From JBLNBU01 sp050260215 (GTDB lineage Bacteria > Pseudomonadota > Alphaproteobacteria > Rhodospirillales > Magnetospirillaceae), in NCBI GenBank assembly GCA_050260215.1, contig JBLNBU010000070.1, positions 1 through 22,977 on the forward strand: 22,977 nucleotides of DNA, read 5' to 3'. The notes beneath the pieces are model-generated. The model did not search any database and was not told where the DNA came from. It worked only from the letters and a program-made list of their open reading frames with translations. Shown here in pieces: positions 7,984 through 17,443 of the stretch. How positions within the stretch are numbered: the first letter of the stretch is position 1; every line of letters starts with the position of its first letter. The position numbers were made by a program, and so were the translations under genes.

Positions 7984-10056
7984 ATGCCCAAGCTGACTAT
8001 CGACGGCAGGGAAATCGAGGTCGAGGCCGGGACTACCGTGCTTCAGGCCGCCGACGCGCTGGGGATCGAGATCCCGCGCTTCTGCTACCACGAGCGCCTG
8101 GCCATCTCCGGCAACTGCCGCATGTGCCTGGTCGAGGTCGAGAAGAGCCCGAAGCCGGTGGCGTCCTGCGCCATGCCGGTGGGTGAGGGCATGGTGGTCC
8201 ACACCAACACGCCGGCGGTGCGCAAGATGCGCCAGGGCGTGATGGAGTTCCTGCTGATCAACCATCCGCTCGACTGCCCCATCTGCGACCAGGGCGGCGA
8301 GTGCGACCTGCAGGACCAGGCGGTGGCCTATGGCGCCGACCGCGGCCGCTACGACGAGCCCAAGCGGGCGGTGAAGGACAAGGACTTCGGTCCGCTGATC
8401 AAGACCTTCATGACCCGCTGCATCCAGTGCACCCGCTGCGTCCGCTTCATCACCGAGATCGCCGGTGTCCCTGAGCTTGGCGCCATCGGCCGCGGCGAGC
8501 ACATGGAAATCACCACCTACGTCGGCAAGGCGGTGGCCTCGGAGCTGTCGGGCAACCTGATCGACCTGTGCCCGGTGGGCGCGCTGACCAACAAGCCGGC
8601 GTCGTTCACCTACCGCTCGTGGGAGCTGAAGAAGACCGAGTCGGTCGACACCATGGATGCGGTGGGGTCGAGCATCCGCGTCGACACCCGCGGCAACGAA
8701 GTCATCCGCGTGCTGCCGCGCATCAACGACGACATCAACGAGGAATGGCTGTCCGACCGCTCGCGCTTCGCCTGCGACGGCCTGAAGCGCCAGCGCCTCG
8801 ATCGGCCCTATGTGCGCCGGGACGGCCGCCTGCAGCCGGCCAGCTGGTCCGAGGCGTTCGGTGCCATTGCCGCCAGGGTCAAGGGCGTGGCCGGCACCAG
8901 GATCGCCGCCATCGCCGGCGACCAGGCCGACGCCGAGGCGATGATGGCGCTGAAGGACCTGATGGCCAGCCTGGGCAGCGCCAACATCGACTGCCGCCAG
9001 GACGGCGCCAAGCTGGATGCTTCGGTCCGCGCCTCGTACCTGTTCAACACCACCATCGCCGGGGTCGAGGACGCCGACGCAGTGGTGATCATCGGGTCGA
9101 ACCCGCGCCTGGAAGCCCCCATCATCAACCAGCGCCTGCGCAAGCGCTGGGCGCGGGGCGGCTTCAAGGCCGCGGTGGTGGGCCCCAAGGCCGACCTCAC
9201 CTTCCGCCACGAGCATCTGGGCGACGGCCCGGCAGTGCTCAAGGAGCTGGCCGACGGCAAGCATCCGTTCTTCGAGGTGCTGAAGTCCGCCGCCAAGCCC
9301 ATGCTGATCCTGGGCCAGGGTGCCGTGGCCCGCGCCGACGGCGCCGCCGTGCTGGCGCTGGCCCGCAAGCTGGCCGACGCCACCGGGATGGTCAAGGACG
9401 GCTGGAACGGCTTCAACGTGCTGCACACCGCCGCCGCCCGCGTCGGCGGCCTGGATCTCGGCTTCGTGCCGGGGCAGGGCGGTCGCGACACGGCCGGGAT
9501 CGTCGAGGGCGCCGGCAAGGGGGAGATCGAGGTGGTCTACCTGCTGGGCGCCGACGAGGTCGACATGAAGGCGCTGGGCAATGCCTTCGTCGTCTACCAG
9601 GGCAGCCACGGCGACGCCGGCGCGCACCGCGCCGACGTGGTGCTGCCCGGTGCCGCCTATACCGAGAAGAACGCCACCTTCGTCAACACCGAGGGCCGCG
9701 TCCAGCACACCCGGCTGGCGGTGTTCCCGCCCGGCGAGGCCCGCGAGGATTGGAAGATCGTTCGCGCCCTGTCCGACGCGCTGGGCAAGCCGCTGTCCTA
9801 CGATTCGCTGAAGTCGGTGCGCGAGCGGATGGCGGCGGTCAACCCGCTGTTCGCCAAGGCCGACCAGGTGGCTGCGGCCGCCTGGGGCGCCTTCGGGACC
9901 GAAGGCGCGCTCGCCGACGCACCGTTCGTCTCGCCCATCGACAACTTCTATATGACCGACCCGATCAGCCGCGCCTCCAAGACCATGGCGGAATGTACGG
10001 CGGCGTTCGGCTCGGGCTGCGGCTGCAACCACAAGAAGACGGGGACCCATGGTTGA
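7984..10056 (+). CDS. nuoG: NADH-quinone oxidoreductase subunit G (75 kDa subunit)
   Basis: NuoG carries several clusters of the electron-input module. In this 690-residue protein Cys34, Cys45, Cys48 and Cys62 fit the [2Fe-2S] cluster N1b. His94, Cys98, Cys101 and Cys107 (LINHPLDCPICDQGGEC) fit cluster N5 with its histidine ligand. CIQCTRC with the later CPVGAL fits cluster N4. The rest is a degenerate molybdopterin-oxidoreductase domain. The extra cluster N7 motif known from E. coli and Thermus is not seen, as in mitochondrial-type enzymes. The last 20 or so residues are unusual, with Cys671, Cys679, Cys681 and His683 in a glycine-rich tail. ATG 7984 lies 10 bases after nuoF, and the stop overlaps nuoH by 8 bases. 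Confidence 0.98.
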   Translation: MPKLTIDGREIEVEAGTTVLQAADALGIEIPRFCYHERLAISGNCRMCLVEVEKSPKPVASCAMPVGEGMVVHTNTPAVRKMRQGVMEFLLINHPLDCPICDQGGECDLQDQAVAYGADRGRYDEPKRAVKDKDFGPLIKTFMTRCIQCTRCVRFITEIAGVPELGAIGRGEHMEITTYVGKAVASELSGNLIDLCPVGALTNKPASFTYRSWELKKTESVDTMDAVGSSIRVDTRGNEVIRVLPRINDDINEEWLSDRSRFACDGLKRQRLDRPYVRRDGRLQPASWSEAFGAIAARVKGVAGTRIAAIAGDQADAEAMMALKDLMASLGSANIDCRQDGAKLDASVRASYLFNTTIAGVEDADAVVIIGSNPRLEAPIINQRLRKRWARGGFKAAVVGPKADLTFRHEHLGDGPAVLKELADGKHPFFEVLKSAAKPMLILGQGAVARADGAAVLALARKLADATGMVKDGWNGFNVLHTAAARVGGLDLGFVPGQGGRDTAGIVEGAGKGEIEVVYLLGADEVDMKALGNAFVVYQGSHGDAGAHRADVVLPGAAYTEKNATFVNTEGRVQHTRLAVFPPGEAREDWKIVRALSDALGKPLSYDSLKSVRERMAAVNPLFAKADQVAAAAWGAFGTEGALADAPFVSPIDNFYMTDPISRASKTMAECTAAFGSGCGCNHKKTGTHG

Positions 10057-11080
10057 CGTTCTTGCCGGGCTGCTGCCCCCCTTCGTCTGGCGCCTGCTGG
10101 TCATCGTCCTGCAGATCGTCGTCATCATCGTGCCGCTGCTGGTGGCCGTCGCCTACCTGACCTACGCCGAGCGCAAGGTCATCGGCGCCATGCAGCTGCG
10201 CAAGGGCCCCAACGTGGTCGGTCCCTTCGGCCTGCTGCAGCCCATGGCCGACGGCCTGAAGCTGTTCGTCAAGGAGACGGTCATCCCCACCGGGGCGTCG
10301 CGCGCGGTGTTCATCGGCGCGCCGATGCTGACCTTCTTCCTGTCGCTGGTGGCCTGGGCGGTGATCCCGTTCGACCAGGGCTGGGTGCTGGCCGACATCA
10401 ACGTCGGCGTGCTGTACCTGTTCGCCATCAGCTCGCTGGGCGTCTACGGCATCATCATGGCCGGCTGGGCGTCCAATTCGAAATACGCCTTCCTGGGCGG
10501 CATGCGCTCGGCGGCGCAGATGGTGTCCTACGAGGTGTCCATCGGCTTCGTGCTGATCTCGGTGCTGCTGTCGGTGGGGTCGCTGAACCTGTCGGATGTG
10601 GTGCTGGCCCAGAAGAAGCACATGTGGTTCTTCATCCCGCACCTGCCGATGTTCGTGATCTTCGTGATCTCGGGCCTGGCCGAGACCAACCGCGCGCCCT
10701 TCGACCTTCCCGAGGCCGAAGCCGAGCTGGTGGCCGGTTACAACGTCGAATACTCGGCGATGACCTTCGCCCTGTTCTTCCTCGGCGAATACGCCAACAT
10801 GATCCTGATGGGGGCGATGACCTCGGTGCTGTTCCTGGGCGGCTGGCTGCCTCCCATCGACGTGGCGCCGTTCAACCTGATCCCCGGCGTGATCTGGCTG
10901 GCGCTGAAGATCTGCCTGGTGATGTTCGTCTTCCTGTGGGTTCGCGCCACCTTCCCGCGCTATCGCTACGACCAGCTGATGCGCCTGGGTTGGAAGGTGT
11001 TCCTGCCGTTCTCGCTGTTCTGGGTGGTGCTGACCGCAGGCGTGCTGACCGCCTTCGGCTGGCTGCCGAACCAGGGTTAG
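10049..11080 (+). CDS. nuoH: NADH-quinone oxidoreductase subunit H
   Basis: NuoH is the membrane subunit that, with NuoB and NuoD, closes the quinone channel and links electron transfer to proton pumping. The 343-residue protein is largely hydrophobic, consistent with eight membrane helices. It shows AERKVIGAMQLRKGPN from residue 40, and the charged loop ETNRAPFDLPEAEAELVAGY from residue 212, both family signatures. ATG 10049 lies inside the last codons of nuoG, so translation is probably coupled. The gap to nuoI is 13 bases. Confidence 0.98.
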   Translation: MVDVLAGLLPPFVWRLLVIVLQIVVIIVPLLVAVAYLTYAERKVIGAMQLRKGPNVVGPFGLLQPMADGLKLFVKETVIPTGASRAVFIGAPMLTFFLSLVAWAVIPFDQGWVLADINVGVLYLFAISSLGVYGIIMAGWASNSKYAFLGGMRSAAQMVSYEVSIGFVLISVLLSVGSLNLSDVVLAQKKHMWFFIPHLPMFVIFVISGLAETNRAPFDLPEAEAELVAGYNVEYSAMTFALFFLGEYANMILMGAMTSVLFLGGWLPPIDVAPFNLIPGVIWLALKICLVMFVFLWVRATFPRYRYDQLMRLGWKVFLPFSLFWVVLTAGVLTAFGWLPNQG

Positions 11081-11093
11081 GAGCCTGACCGCG

Positions 11094-11582
11094 ATGTCGT
11101 TCCTCGACCGTACCGCCCGCTCGTTCATCCTGTGGGAGCTGCTGCAGGGCATGGCGTGCACGCTGCGCTACATGTTCAAGCCCAAGGTGACGATCAACTA
11201 CCCCTACGAAAAGGGTCCGCTGTCGCCCCGCTTCCGCGGCGAGCACGCGCTGCGCCGCTACGCCAACGGCGAAGAGCGCTGCATCGCCTGCAAGCTGTGC
11301 GAGGCCATCTGCCCGGCCCAGGCGATCACCATCGAGGCCGAGCCGCGCGACGACGGTTCGCGCCGCGCGCGCCGCTACGACCTCGACATGACAAAGTGCA
11401 TCTACTGCGGCCTGTGCCAGGAGGCCTGCCCGGTGGACGCCATCGTCGAGGGTCCGAACTTCGAGTTCGCCACCGAGACCCGGGCCGAGCTCATGTACAA
11501 CAAGGCGAAATTGCTCGCCAACGGCGACCGCTGGGAGGCCGAGCTGGCCTTCCGCATCGCCGCCGACGCGCCCTACCGGTGA
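11094..11582 (+). CDS. nuoI: NADH-quinone oxidoreductase subunit I (23 kDa, two [4Fe-4S] clusters)
   Basis: NuoI is a ferredoxin-like subunit that carries clusters N6a and N6b between NuoG and NuoB. The 162 residues contain two CxxCxxCxxxC motifs, Cys63/66/69/73 and Cys102/105/108/112, each followed by proline as expected. The N-terminal amphipathic segment (SFILWELLQGMACTLRYMFK) anchors the protein to the membrane surface. ATG 11094 follows AGGAG, which overlaps the nuoH stop region. The length matches the alphaproteobacterial and mitochondrial form. Confidence 0.98.
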   Translation: MSFLDRTARSFILWELLQGMACTLRYMFKPKVTINYPYEKGPLSPRFRGEHALRRYANGEERCIACKLCEAICPAQAITIEAEPRDDGSRRARRYDLDMTKCIYCGLCQEACPVDAIVEGPNFEFATETRAELMYNKAKLLANGDRWEAELAFRIAADAPYR

Positions 11583-11595
11583 GGGGGGATCCGGA

Positions 11596-12207
11596 ATGTT
11601 CACGGCTCTGATCTTCTACATGTTCGCGTCCATCGCGGTGGCAAGCGGGGTGATGGTCATCTCGGCCCGCAATCCCGTCCACTCCGTGCTGTTCCTGATC
11701 CTGTGCTTCTTCAACGCCGCCGGTCTGTTCCTGCTGCTGGGCGCCGAATTCCTGGCCATGGTGCTGGTGGTGGTCTATGTGGGCGCGGTGGCGGTGCTGT
11801 TCCTGTTCGTGGTGATGATGCTCGACATCAACTACGTCACCATGCGCGAAGGCTTCCTGCAGTACCTGCCGACCGGCGGCCTGATCGGGCTGGTCCTGTT
11901 GGTGGAGCTGGTGCTGATGTACGGCGGCTGGGCCTTCGCCCCCGACGTCGAGGCGCTGGTCCAGGCGCCGACGCCGGCGGTCGACCAGGCCGGCAACACG
12001 GTGGCGCTGGGCAAGCTGCTCTACACCAACTACGCCTACCTGTTCGAGGCCTCGGGCATGATCCTGCTGGTGGCCATGGTGGGCACCATCCTGCTGACGC
12101 TCCGGGCGCGCACCGGCACCCGCAAGCAGCGCATCGCCGACCAGGTGGCGCGCTCGCCCAAGAACACTTTGGAAATCCGCAAGGTCGCCAGCGGGGGAGG
12201 CATCTGA
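11596..12207 (+). CDS. nuoJ: NADH-quinone oxidoreductase subunit J
   Basis: NuoJ is a membrane-arm subunit of complex I next to NuoA, NuoH and NuoK. The 203-residue protein has a run of hydrophobic segments, consistent with five helices. The conserved third helix contains EFLAMVLVVVYVGAVAVLFL, which includes the flexible region tied to coupling in structures of related enzymes. A ribosome binding site, GAGGGGGGAT, precedes ATG 11596. The stop codon shares one base with the nuoK start (TGATG at 12205-12209). Confidence 0.96.
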   Translation: MFTALIFYMFASIAVASGVMVISARNPVHSVLFLILCFFNAAGLFLLLGAEFLAMVLVVVYVGAVAVLFLFVVMMLDINYVTMREGFLQYLPTGGLIGLVLLVELVLMYGGWAFAPDVEALVQAPTPAVDQAGNTVALGKLLYTNYAYLFEASGMILLVAMVGTILLTLRARTGTRKQRIADQVARSPKNTLEIRKVASGGGI

Positions 12208-12518
12208 TGCTGCAGATCGGGCTCGCCCATTATCTGACCGTGGCCGCCATCCTGTTCACGCTGGGCGTCTTCGGCATCTTCCTGAACCGGAAGAACGTGA
12301 TCATCATCATGATGTCGATCGAGCTGATGCTGCTTGCGGTCAACATCAACCTGGTGGCGTTCTCGTCCTATCTCAACGACCTCGTGGGCCAGGTGTTCTC
12401 GATGTTCATCCTGACCGTGGCCGCCGCCGAGGCTGCCATCGGCCTGGCCATCGTCGTCGTCTTCTTCCGCAACCGCGGCACCATCGCGGTCGAGGAAATC
12501 AGCCAGCTTAAGGGGTGA
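12207..12518 (+). CDS. nuoK: NADH-quinone oxidoreductase subunit K
   Basis: NuoK is a three-helix membrane subunit related to MnhC/MrpC antiporter subunits, and it supplies part of a proton path. The 103 residues contain the two conserved membrane glutamates, Glu39 (SIELMLLAVN) and Glu75 (AAAEAAIGLA). ATG 12207 overlaps the nuoJ stop. GGGGGAGG upstream is the likely ribosome binding site. The size is normal. Confidence 0.97.
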   Translation: MLQIGLAHYLTVAAILFTLGVFGIFLNRKNVIIIMMSIELMLLAVNINLVAFSSYLNDLVGQVFSMFILTVAAAEAAIGLAIVVVFFRNRGTIAVEEISQLKG

Positions 12519-12524
12519 GTGGGG

Positions 12525-14456
12525 ATGATCTACGTCGCTGCCGTTTTCCTGCCGCTGCTGGGCTCGATCGTCGCCGGCCTGTTCGGCCGCTTCATCGGTG
12601 ACCGAGGGGCGCAAGTGATCACCTGCACCCTGCTCGGCATCTCCGCCGCGCTGTCGGCGGTGATCTTCCAGAAGGTCGCGCTTGGCGGCGCGCCCGAGAC
12701 CATCCAGCTGGCCAGCTGGATCCAGTCGGGCACCGTCGACGTGTCGTGGGCGCTGAAGTTCGACACGCTCACCGCGGTGATGATGATCGTGGTGACCTGG
12801 GTGTCGTTCATGGTCCACGTCTACTCGGTCGGCTACATGAGCCATGACACCTCGATCCCGCGGTTCATGAGCTACCTGTCGCTGTTTACCTTCGCCATGC
12901 TGATGCTGGTGACCGCCGACAACCTGGTCCAGCTGTTCTTCGGCTGGGAGGGCGTGGGCGTGGCCTCCTACCTGCTGATCGGCTTCTGGTACGAAAAGCC
13001 GTCGGCCTGCGCCGCGGCGATCAAGGCCTTCGTGGTCAACCGCGTCGGCGACTTCGGCTTCGCGCTCGGCATCTTCGGCTGCTACTTCCTGTTCGACGCG
13101 GTGGGCTTCGACGCCATCTTCGCCGCCGCCCCGGAAAAGGCCGCCGCCACCGTGCGCTTCTTCGGCGTCGAGTGGCACGCCATCACCATCTGCTGCCTGC
13201 TGTTGTTCGTCGGCGCCATGGGCAAGTCGGCCCAGCTGGGCCTGCACACCTGGCTGCCCGACGCCATGGAGGGCCCGACCCCCGTCTCGGCCCTGATCCA
13301 TGCCGCGACCATGGTGACCGCCGGTGTGTTCATGGTGGCGCGCATGAGCCCGCTGTTCGAGTTCTCCGACACCGCGCTGGCGGTGGTCTGCGTTGTCGGT
13401 GCCGCCACGGCGATCTTCGCCGCCACGGTGGGCTGCGTGCAGAACGACATCAAGCGGGTGATCGCCTATTCCACCTGCTCGCAGCTGGGCTACATGTTCT
13501 TCGCCATCGGCGTGTCGGCCTATCAGGCGGCCATCTTCCACCTGATGACCCACGCCTTCTTCAAGGCGCTCTTGTTCCTCGGCGCCGGCAGCGTGATCCA
13601 CGCCATGTCGGACGAGCAGGACATCCGCCGCATGGGCGGCGTGTGGAAGCACATCAAGGCCACCTACGTGCTGATGTGGATCGGCAGCCTTGCGCTGGCC
13701 GGCATCCCGTTCTTCGCCGGCTACTTCTCGAAGGACACCATCCTCGAGGCCGCCTGGGGCGCCGGGACCGTGCAGGGCCAGTTCGCCTATTGGGTGGGCG
13801 TGACCGCGGCGTTCCTGACCGCCTTCTACTCGTGGCGCCTGCTGCTGCTGACCTTCCACGGCAAGCCGCGCGCCGACGAGCACGTCATGGCCCATGTCCA
13901 CGAAAGCCCGGCGGTGATGATCGTGCCGCTCCTGGTGCTGGGCACGGGGGCCATCTTCGCCGGCTACCTGGGCTACGAGCTCCTGGTCGGCCATGACAAC
14001 GCCCACTTCTGGGCCAAGTCGATCCTGGTGACCGAGCACCATCCGGCGCTCGAGAACGCCCACCACGTGCCGGGCTGGGTGGCGACCCTGCCGACCATCG
14101 TGGCGGCGTCGGGCATCGCGCTGGCCTATCTGTTCTACGTGTTCGCCCCGGCGCTTCCCGGCCTGCTGGCCGGCAGCTTCCAGGGCATCTACAAGTTCCT
14201 GCTCAACAAGTGGTACTTCGACGAGCTGTACGACTTCCTGTTCGTGCGGCCCGCCTTCCGCCTGGGCAAGGGGCTGTGGCAGGGCGGCGACGGCGCGCTG
14301 ATCGACGGGGTGGGCCCCGACGGTGTCGCCGCGGCGACGCGCGAACTGGCGCGCAAGGTGGGCAAGCTGCAGAGCGGCTACGTCTACCACTACGCCTTCG
14401 CCATGCTGATCGGGGTGGCGGCGTTCGTCACCTGGTACATGTTCAACGCCCGCTGA
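12525..14456 (+). CDS. nuoL: NADH-quinone oxidoreductase subunit L (antiporter-like)
   Basis: NuoL is the distal proton-pumping subunit, related to Mrp antiporters, and it carries the long lateral helix of the membrane arm. The 643-residue protein keeps the key charged residues: Glu142 in FFGWEGVGVASYL, Lys234 in MGKSAQLGLHTWLPDAMEGP, and Lys403 in AGYFSKDTILE. I chose ATG 12525 over the in-frame GTG at 12519, because AAGGGG at 12510-12515 is 9 bases from the ATG and only 3 from the GTG. The difference is two residues. The gene lies 6 bases after nuoK. Confidence 0.97.
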   Translation: MIYVAAVFLPLLGSIVAGLFGRFIGDRGAQVITCTLLGISAALSAVIFQKVALGGAPETIQLASWIQSGTVDVSWALKFDTLTAVMMIVVTWVSFMVHVYSVGYMSHDTSIPRFMSYLSLFTFAMLMLVTADNLVQLFFGWEGVGVASYLLIGFWYEKPSACAAAIKAFVVNRVGDFGFALGIFGCYFLFDAVGFDAIFAAAPEKAAATVRFFGVEWHAITICCLLLFVGAMGKSAQLGLHTWLPDAMEGPTPVSALIHAATMVTAGVFMVARMSPLFEFSDTALAVVCVVGAATAIFAATVGCVQNDIKRVIAYSTCSQLGYMFFAIGVSAYQAAIFHLMTHAFFKALLFLGAGSVIHAMSDEQDIRRMGGVWKHIKATYVLMWIGSLALAGIPFFAGYFSKDTILEAAWGAGTVQGQFAYWVGVTAAFLTAFYSWRLLLLTFHGKPRADEHVMAHVHESPAVMIVPLLVLGTGAIFAGYLGYELLVGHDNAHFWAKSILVTEHHPALENAHHVPGWVATLPTIVAASGIALAYLFYVFAPALPGLLAGSFQGIYKFLLNKWYFDELYDFLFVRPAFRLGKGLWQGGDGALIDGVGPDGVAAATRELARKVGKLQSGYVYHYAFAMLIGVAAFVTWYMFNAR

Positions 14457-14466
14457 GGACGACGTC

Positions 14467-15981
14467 ATGACTGACTGGCCGCTTCTCTCGCTGACGACGT
14501 TCCTGCCGTTGCTCGGCGCGTTGTTCATCCTCACCATCCGCGGCGAAGCCGAGGTGGTGGCACGCAATGCCCGCAACGTGGCGCTGCTGACTTCCGCTGC
14601 GACCTTCGTGGTGTCGCTGTTCATTCTGGCCGGCTTCAACCCGGCCGAGCCCGGCTTCCAGCTCAAGGAAGCCGCGCCCTGGCTGCCGGGGACGACGGTG
14701 TCCTATTCCATGGGTGTCGACGGCATCTCGGTGTGGTTCGTGCTGCTGTCGACCTTCCTGACCCCTCTGTGCATCCTGTCGGCCTTCGGCTCGGTGACGG
14801 TGCGAGTCAAGGAGTACATGGTCTCCTTCCTGGTGCTGGAAACCATGATGGTCGGCATGTTCTGCGCGCTCGACCTGGTGCTGTTCTACGTCTTCTTCGA
14901 AGGCGTGCTGATCCCGATGTTCATCATCATCGGCGTGTGGGGCGGTCCGCGGCGCGTCTATGCCGCGTTCAAGTTCTTCCTCTACACCCTGCTGGGTTCG
15001 GTGCTGATGCTGCTGGCCATGCTGGCCATGTACTTCGACGCGCACACCACCGACATCGCCGCGATGATGGCGCATTCGTTCCCGTTCAAGATGCAGCTGT
15101 GGCTGTGGATGGCGTTCTTCGCCTCGTTCGCGGTGAAGGTGCCCATGTGGCCGGTGCACACTTGGCTGCCCGACGCCCACGTCGAGGCCCCGACCGCGGG
15201 CTCGGTGATCCTGGCCGGCGTGCTGCTGAAGATGGGCGCCTACGGCTTCCTGCGCTTCTCTGTGCCCATGCTGCCGCAGGCTTCCGAGTACTTCACCCCG
15301 CTGGTCTACACGCTCTCGGTGGTGGCGGTGATCTACACCTCGCTGGTCGCCCTGGTGCAGGACGACATGAAGAAGCTGATCGCCTACAGCTCGGTCGCCC
15401 ATATGGGCTACGTGACCATCGGCATCTTCTCGATGACCACGCAAGGGGTCGAGGGCGCGCTGTTCCAGATGCTGTCGCACGGCGTGGTGTCGGGGGCTCT
15501 GTTCCTGTGCGTCGGCGTGGTCTACGACCGCATGCACACCCGCGAGATCGCCCGCTACGGCGGCCTGGCGCAGCGGATGCCCAAATACGCGCTGGTGTTC
15601 ATGCTGTTCACCATGGCCTCGGTCGGCCTGCCCGGTACCTCGGGCTTCGTCGGCGAGTTCCTGGTGTTGCTGGGCTCGTTCCAGGTCAACACCTGGGTGT
15701 CGCTGTTCGCCGCCACCGGCCTGGTCCTGGGCGCGGCCTACATGCTGTTCCTGTATCGCCGGGTGGTGTTCGGCCGCCTGGTGCGCGAGGACCTGAAGGG
15801 CATCCTCGACCTGGATGCCCGCGAGGTGATCGTGTTCGTGCCCCTGATCGCCGTGGTGATCTGGATGGGCGTGGCCCCCGGCCACTTCCTGGGGCCGATG
15901 CACGCCTCGGTGGCCAAGATGATCGACAACTACGAGCTCGCCAAGGCCGCCGCAAACGGCCTGTCGGTGGCGATCCGCTAG
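14467..15981 (+). CDS. nuoM: NADH-quinone oxidoreductase subunit M (antiporter-like)
   Basis: NuoM is the middle of the three antiporter-like pumping subunits. The 504-residue protein shows Glu145 in YVFFEGVLIPMFIIIG and Lys224 in FAVKVPMWPVHTWLPDAHVE, both needed for proton transfer in the family. GAGGA overlapping the nuoL stop lies 7 bases before ATG 14467. The gap to nuoN is 13 bases. Confidence 0.98.
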   Translation: MTDWPLLSLTTFLPLLGALFILTIRGEAEVVARNARNVALLTSAATFVVSLFILAGFNPAEPGFQLKEAAPWLPGTTVSYSMGVDGISVWFVLLSTFLTPLCILSAFGSVTVRVKEYMVSFLVLETMMVGMFCALDLVLFYVFFEGVLIPMFIIIGVWGGPRRVYAAFKFFLYTLLGSVLMLLAMLAMYFDAHTTDIAAMMAHSFPFKMQLWLWMAFFASFAVKVPMWPVHTWLPDAHVEAPTAGSVILAGVLLKMGAYGFLRFSVPMLPQASEYFTPLVYTLSVVAVIYTSLVALVQDDMKKLIAYSSVAHMGYVTIGIFSMTTQGVEGALFQMLSHGVVSGALFLCVGVVYDRMHTREIARYGGLAQRMPKYALVFMLFTMASVGLPGTSGFVGEFLVLLGSFQVNTWVSLFAATGLVLGAAYMLFLYRRVVFGRLVREDLKGILDLDAREVIVFVPLIAVVIWMGVAPGHFLGPMHASVAKMIDNYELAKAAANGLSVAIR

Positions 15982-15994
15982 GGGAGACGACGAC

Positions 15995-17443
15995 GTGACC
16001 GAGACCTTGAACCTCGTCCCGGTGCTGCCCGAGCTGTTCGTGGCCGCCTCGATCCTGGCGCTGCTGATGGTCGGCGTCTTCCGCAAGGAAGACTCCATCC
16101 GCCCGGTGACCCTGCTGGTGGTGCTGGTGATGGGCGCTGCCCTGATGCTGGTGTCCTCGCTGGGCAACGACCGCCAGACCACCTTCAACGGCATGTTCGT
16201 CGCCGACCGCTTCGCCGGCTTCGCCAAGACGATGATCCTGCTGGGCTCGGCGTTTACCGTGTCCATGTCGCTGGGCTTCCTCGAGAAGGAGCGCATCGGC
16301 CGCTACGAGTATCCGGTGCTGGTGCTGTTCGCCACGCTGGGCATGATGATGATGGTCTCGGCCAACGACTTCCTGGCCATGTACCTGGGTCTCGAGCTCC
16401 AGAGCCTGTCGCTCTACGTGCTGGCCGCCTATGCCCGCGACAACGTGCGTGCCACCGAATCGGGCCTGAAGTACTTCATCCTCGGCTCGCTGGCCTCGGG
16501 CCTGCTGCTCTACGGCATCTCGCTGATCTACGGCTTTGCCGGCACCACCTCGTTCGACGCGCTGGCCAAGGTGTTCGCCGACCACCACGTGCCCCACCTG
16601 GGCGTCATCGCCGGCATGGTGTTCGTCATGGCGGGCCTGGCGTTCAAGATCTCGGCGGTGCCCTTCCACATGTGGACCCCCGACGTCTACGAGGGCGCGC
16701 CGACCCCGGTCACCGCCTTCTTCGCCGTGGCGCCCAAGATCGCCGCGCTGTGCCTGTTCACCCGCGTCCTGGTCGGGCCGTTCGCCGACCTGCTGGTGCA
16801 GTGGCGCCAGGTGGTGACCTTCATCGCCATCGCCTCCATGTTCGTCGGCGCCTTTGCCGCCATCGTCCAGACCAACATCAAGCGCCTGATGGCCTACAGC
16901 TCCATCGGCCATGTGGGCTACGTGCTGGTCGGCCTGGCCGCCGGGTCGGACATGGGCATCCAGGGCGTGCTGATCTATCTGGCCATCTACCTGTTCATGA
17001 ACGTCGGCACCTTCGCCGTCATCTTGTCCATGCGCCAGAAGGGCCGCATGGTCGAGGGCATCGACGACCTGGCCGGGCTGTCGAAGTCCAACCCGATGAT
17101 GGCCTTCGTGCTGGCGGTGCTGATGTTCTCCATGGCGGGCATCCCGCCGCTGGCCGGGTTCTGGGGCAAGTTCTACGTGTTCATGGCCGCCATCCAGGCC
17201 GAGCTGTACACCCTGGCCATCCTGGGCGTGCTGACCAGCGTGGTGTCCGCCTTCTACTATCTGCGCATCGTCAAGGTGATGTACTTCGACGAGGCGGTGG
17301 ACAGCTTCGACAAGCCGGTGTCGCGTTCGGTCGGGCTGGTGATGGCGGCGTCGACCGCGGTGGTGCTGCTGTTCACCTTCGTCCCGGCGCCGCTGGTGTC
17401 GGGTGCCAAGGCGGCCGCCGCGGCGCTGTTCCCGGCGGGATGA
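15995..17443 (+). CDS. nuoN: NADH-quinone oxidoreductase subunit N (antiporter-like)
   Basis: NuoN is the third antiporter-like subunit and the one nearest the quinone module. The 482 residues include Glu134 in YLGLELQSLSLYVL and Lys218 in LAFKISAVPFHMWTPDVYEG. Translation starts at GTG 15995, supported by GGGGAG at 15981-15986, an 8-base spacing, and the family N-terminus. It is the last complex I gene. Its stop overlaps the start of the biotin ligase gene in ATGA (17440-17443), so the operon continues beyond complex I. Confidence 0.97.
   Translation: MTETLNLVPVLPELFVAASILALLMVGVFRKEDSIRPVTLLVVLVMGAALMLVSSLGNDRQTTFNGMFVADRFAGFAKTMILLGSAFTVSMSLGFLEKERIGRYEYPVLVLFATLGMMMMVSANDFLAMYLGLELQSLSLYVLAAYARDNVRATESGLKYFILGSLASGLLLYGISLIYGFAGTTSFDALAKVFADHHVPHLGVIAGMVFVMAGLAFKISAVPFHMWTPDVYEGAPTPVTAFFAVAPKIAALCLFTRVLVGPFADLLVQWRQVVTFIAIASMFVGAFAAIVQTNIKRLMAYSSIGHVGYVLVGLAAGSDMGIQGVLIYLAIYLFMNVGTFAVILSMRQKGRMVEGIDDLAGLSKSNPMMAFVLAVLMFSMAGIPPLAGFWGKFYVFMAAIQAELYTLAILGVLTSVVSAFYYLRIVKVMYFDEAVDSFDKPVSRSVGLVMAASTAVVLLFTFVPAPLVSGAKAAAAALFPAG

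Noticed and set aside
4715..14666. Very long minus-strand open frames opposite nuo genes (for example 4715-6028, 7936-10128, 12036-14666)
   Set aside because: They mirror highly conserved plus-strand nuo genes, have low-complexity His/Asp/Gly/Arg-rich translations, and have no ribosome binding sites or recognisable domains. They are a by-product of strong third-position GC bias.
16672..17439. In-frame extension of the biotin ligase frame back into nuoN
   Set aside because: The extension overlaps the conserved nuoN coding sequence in another frame and has no homology. The ligase family begins near the ATG at 17440.
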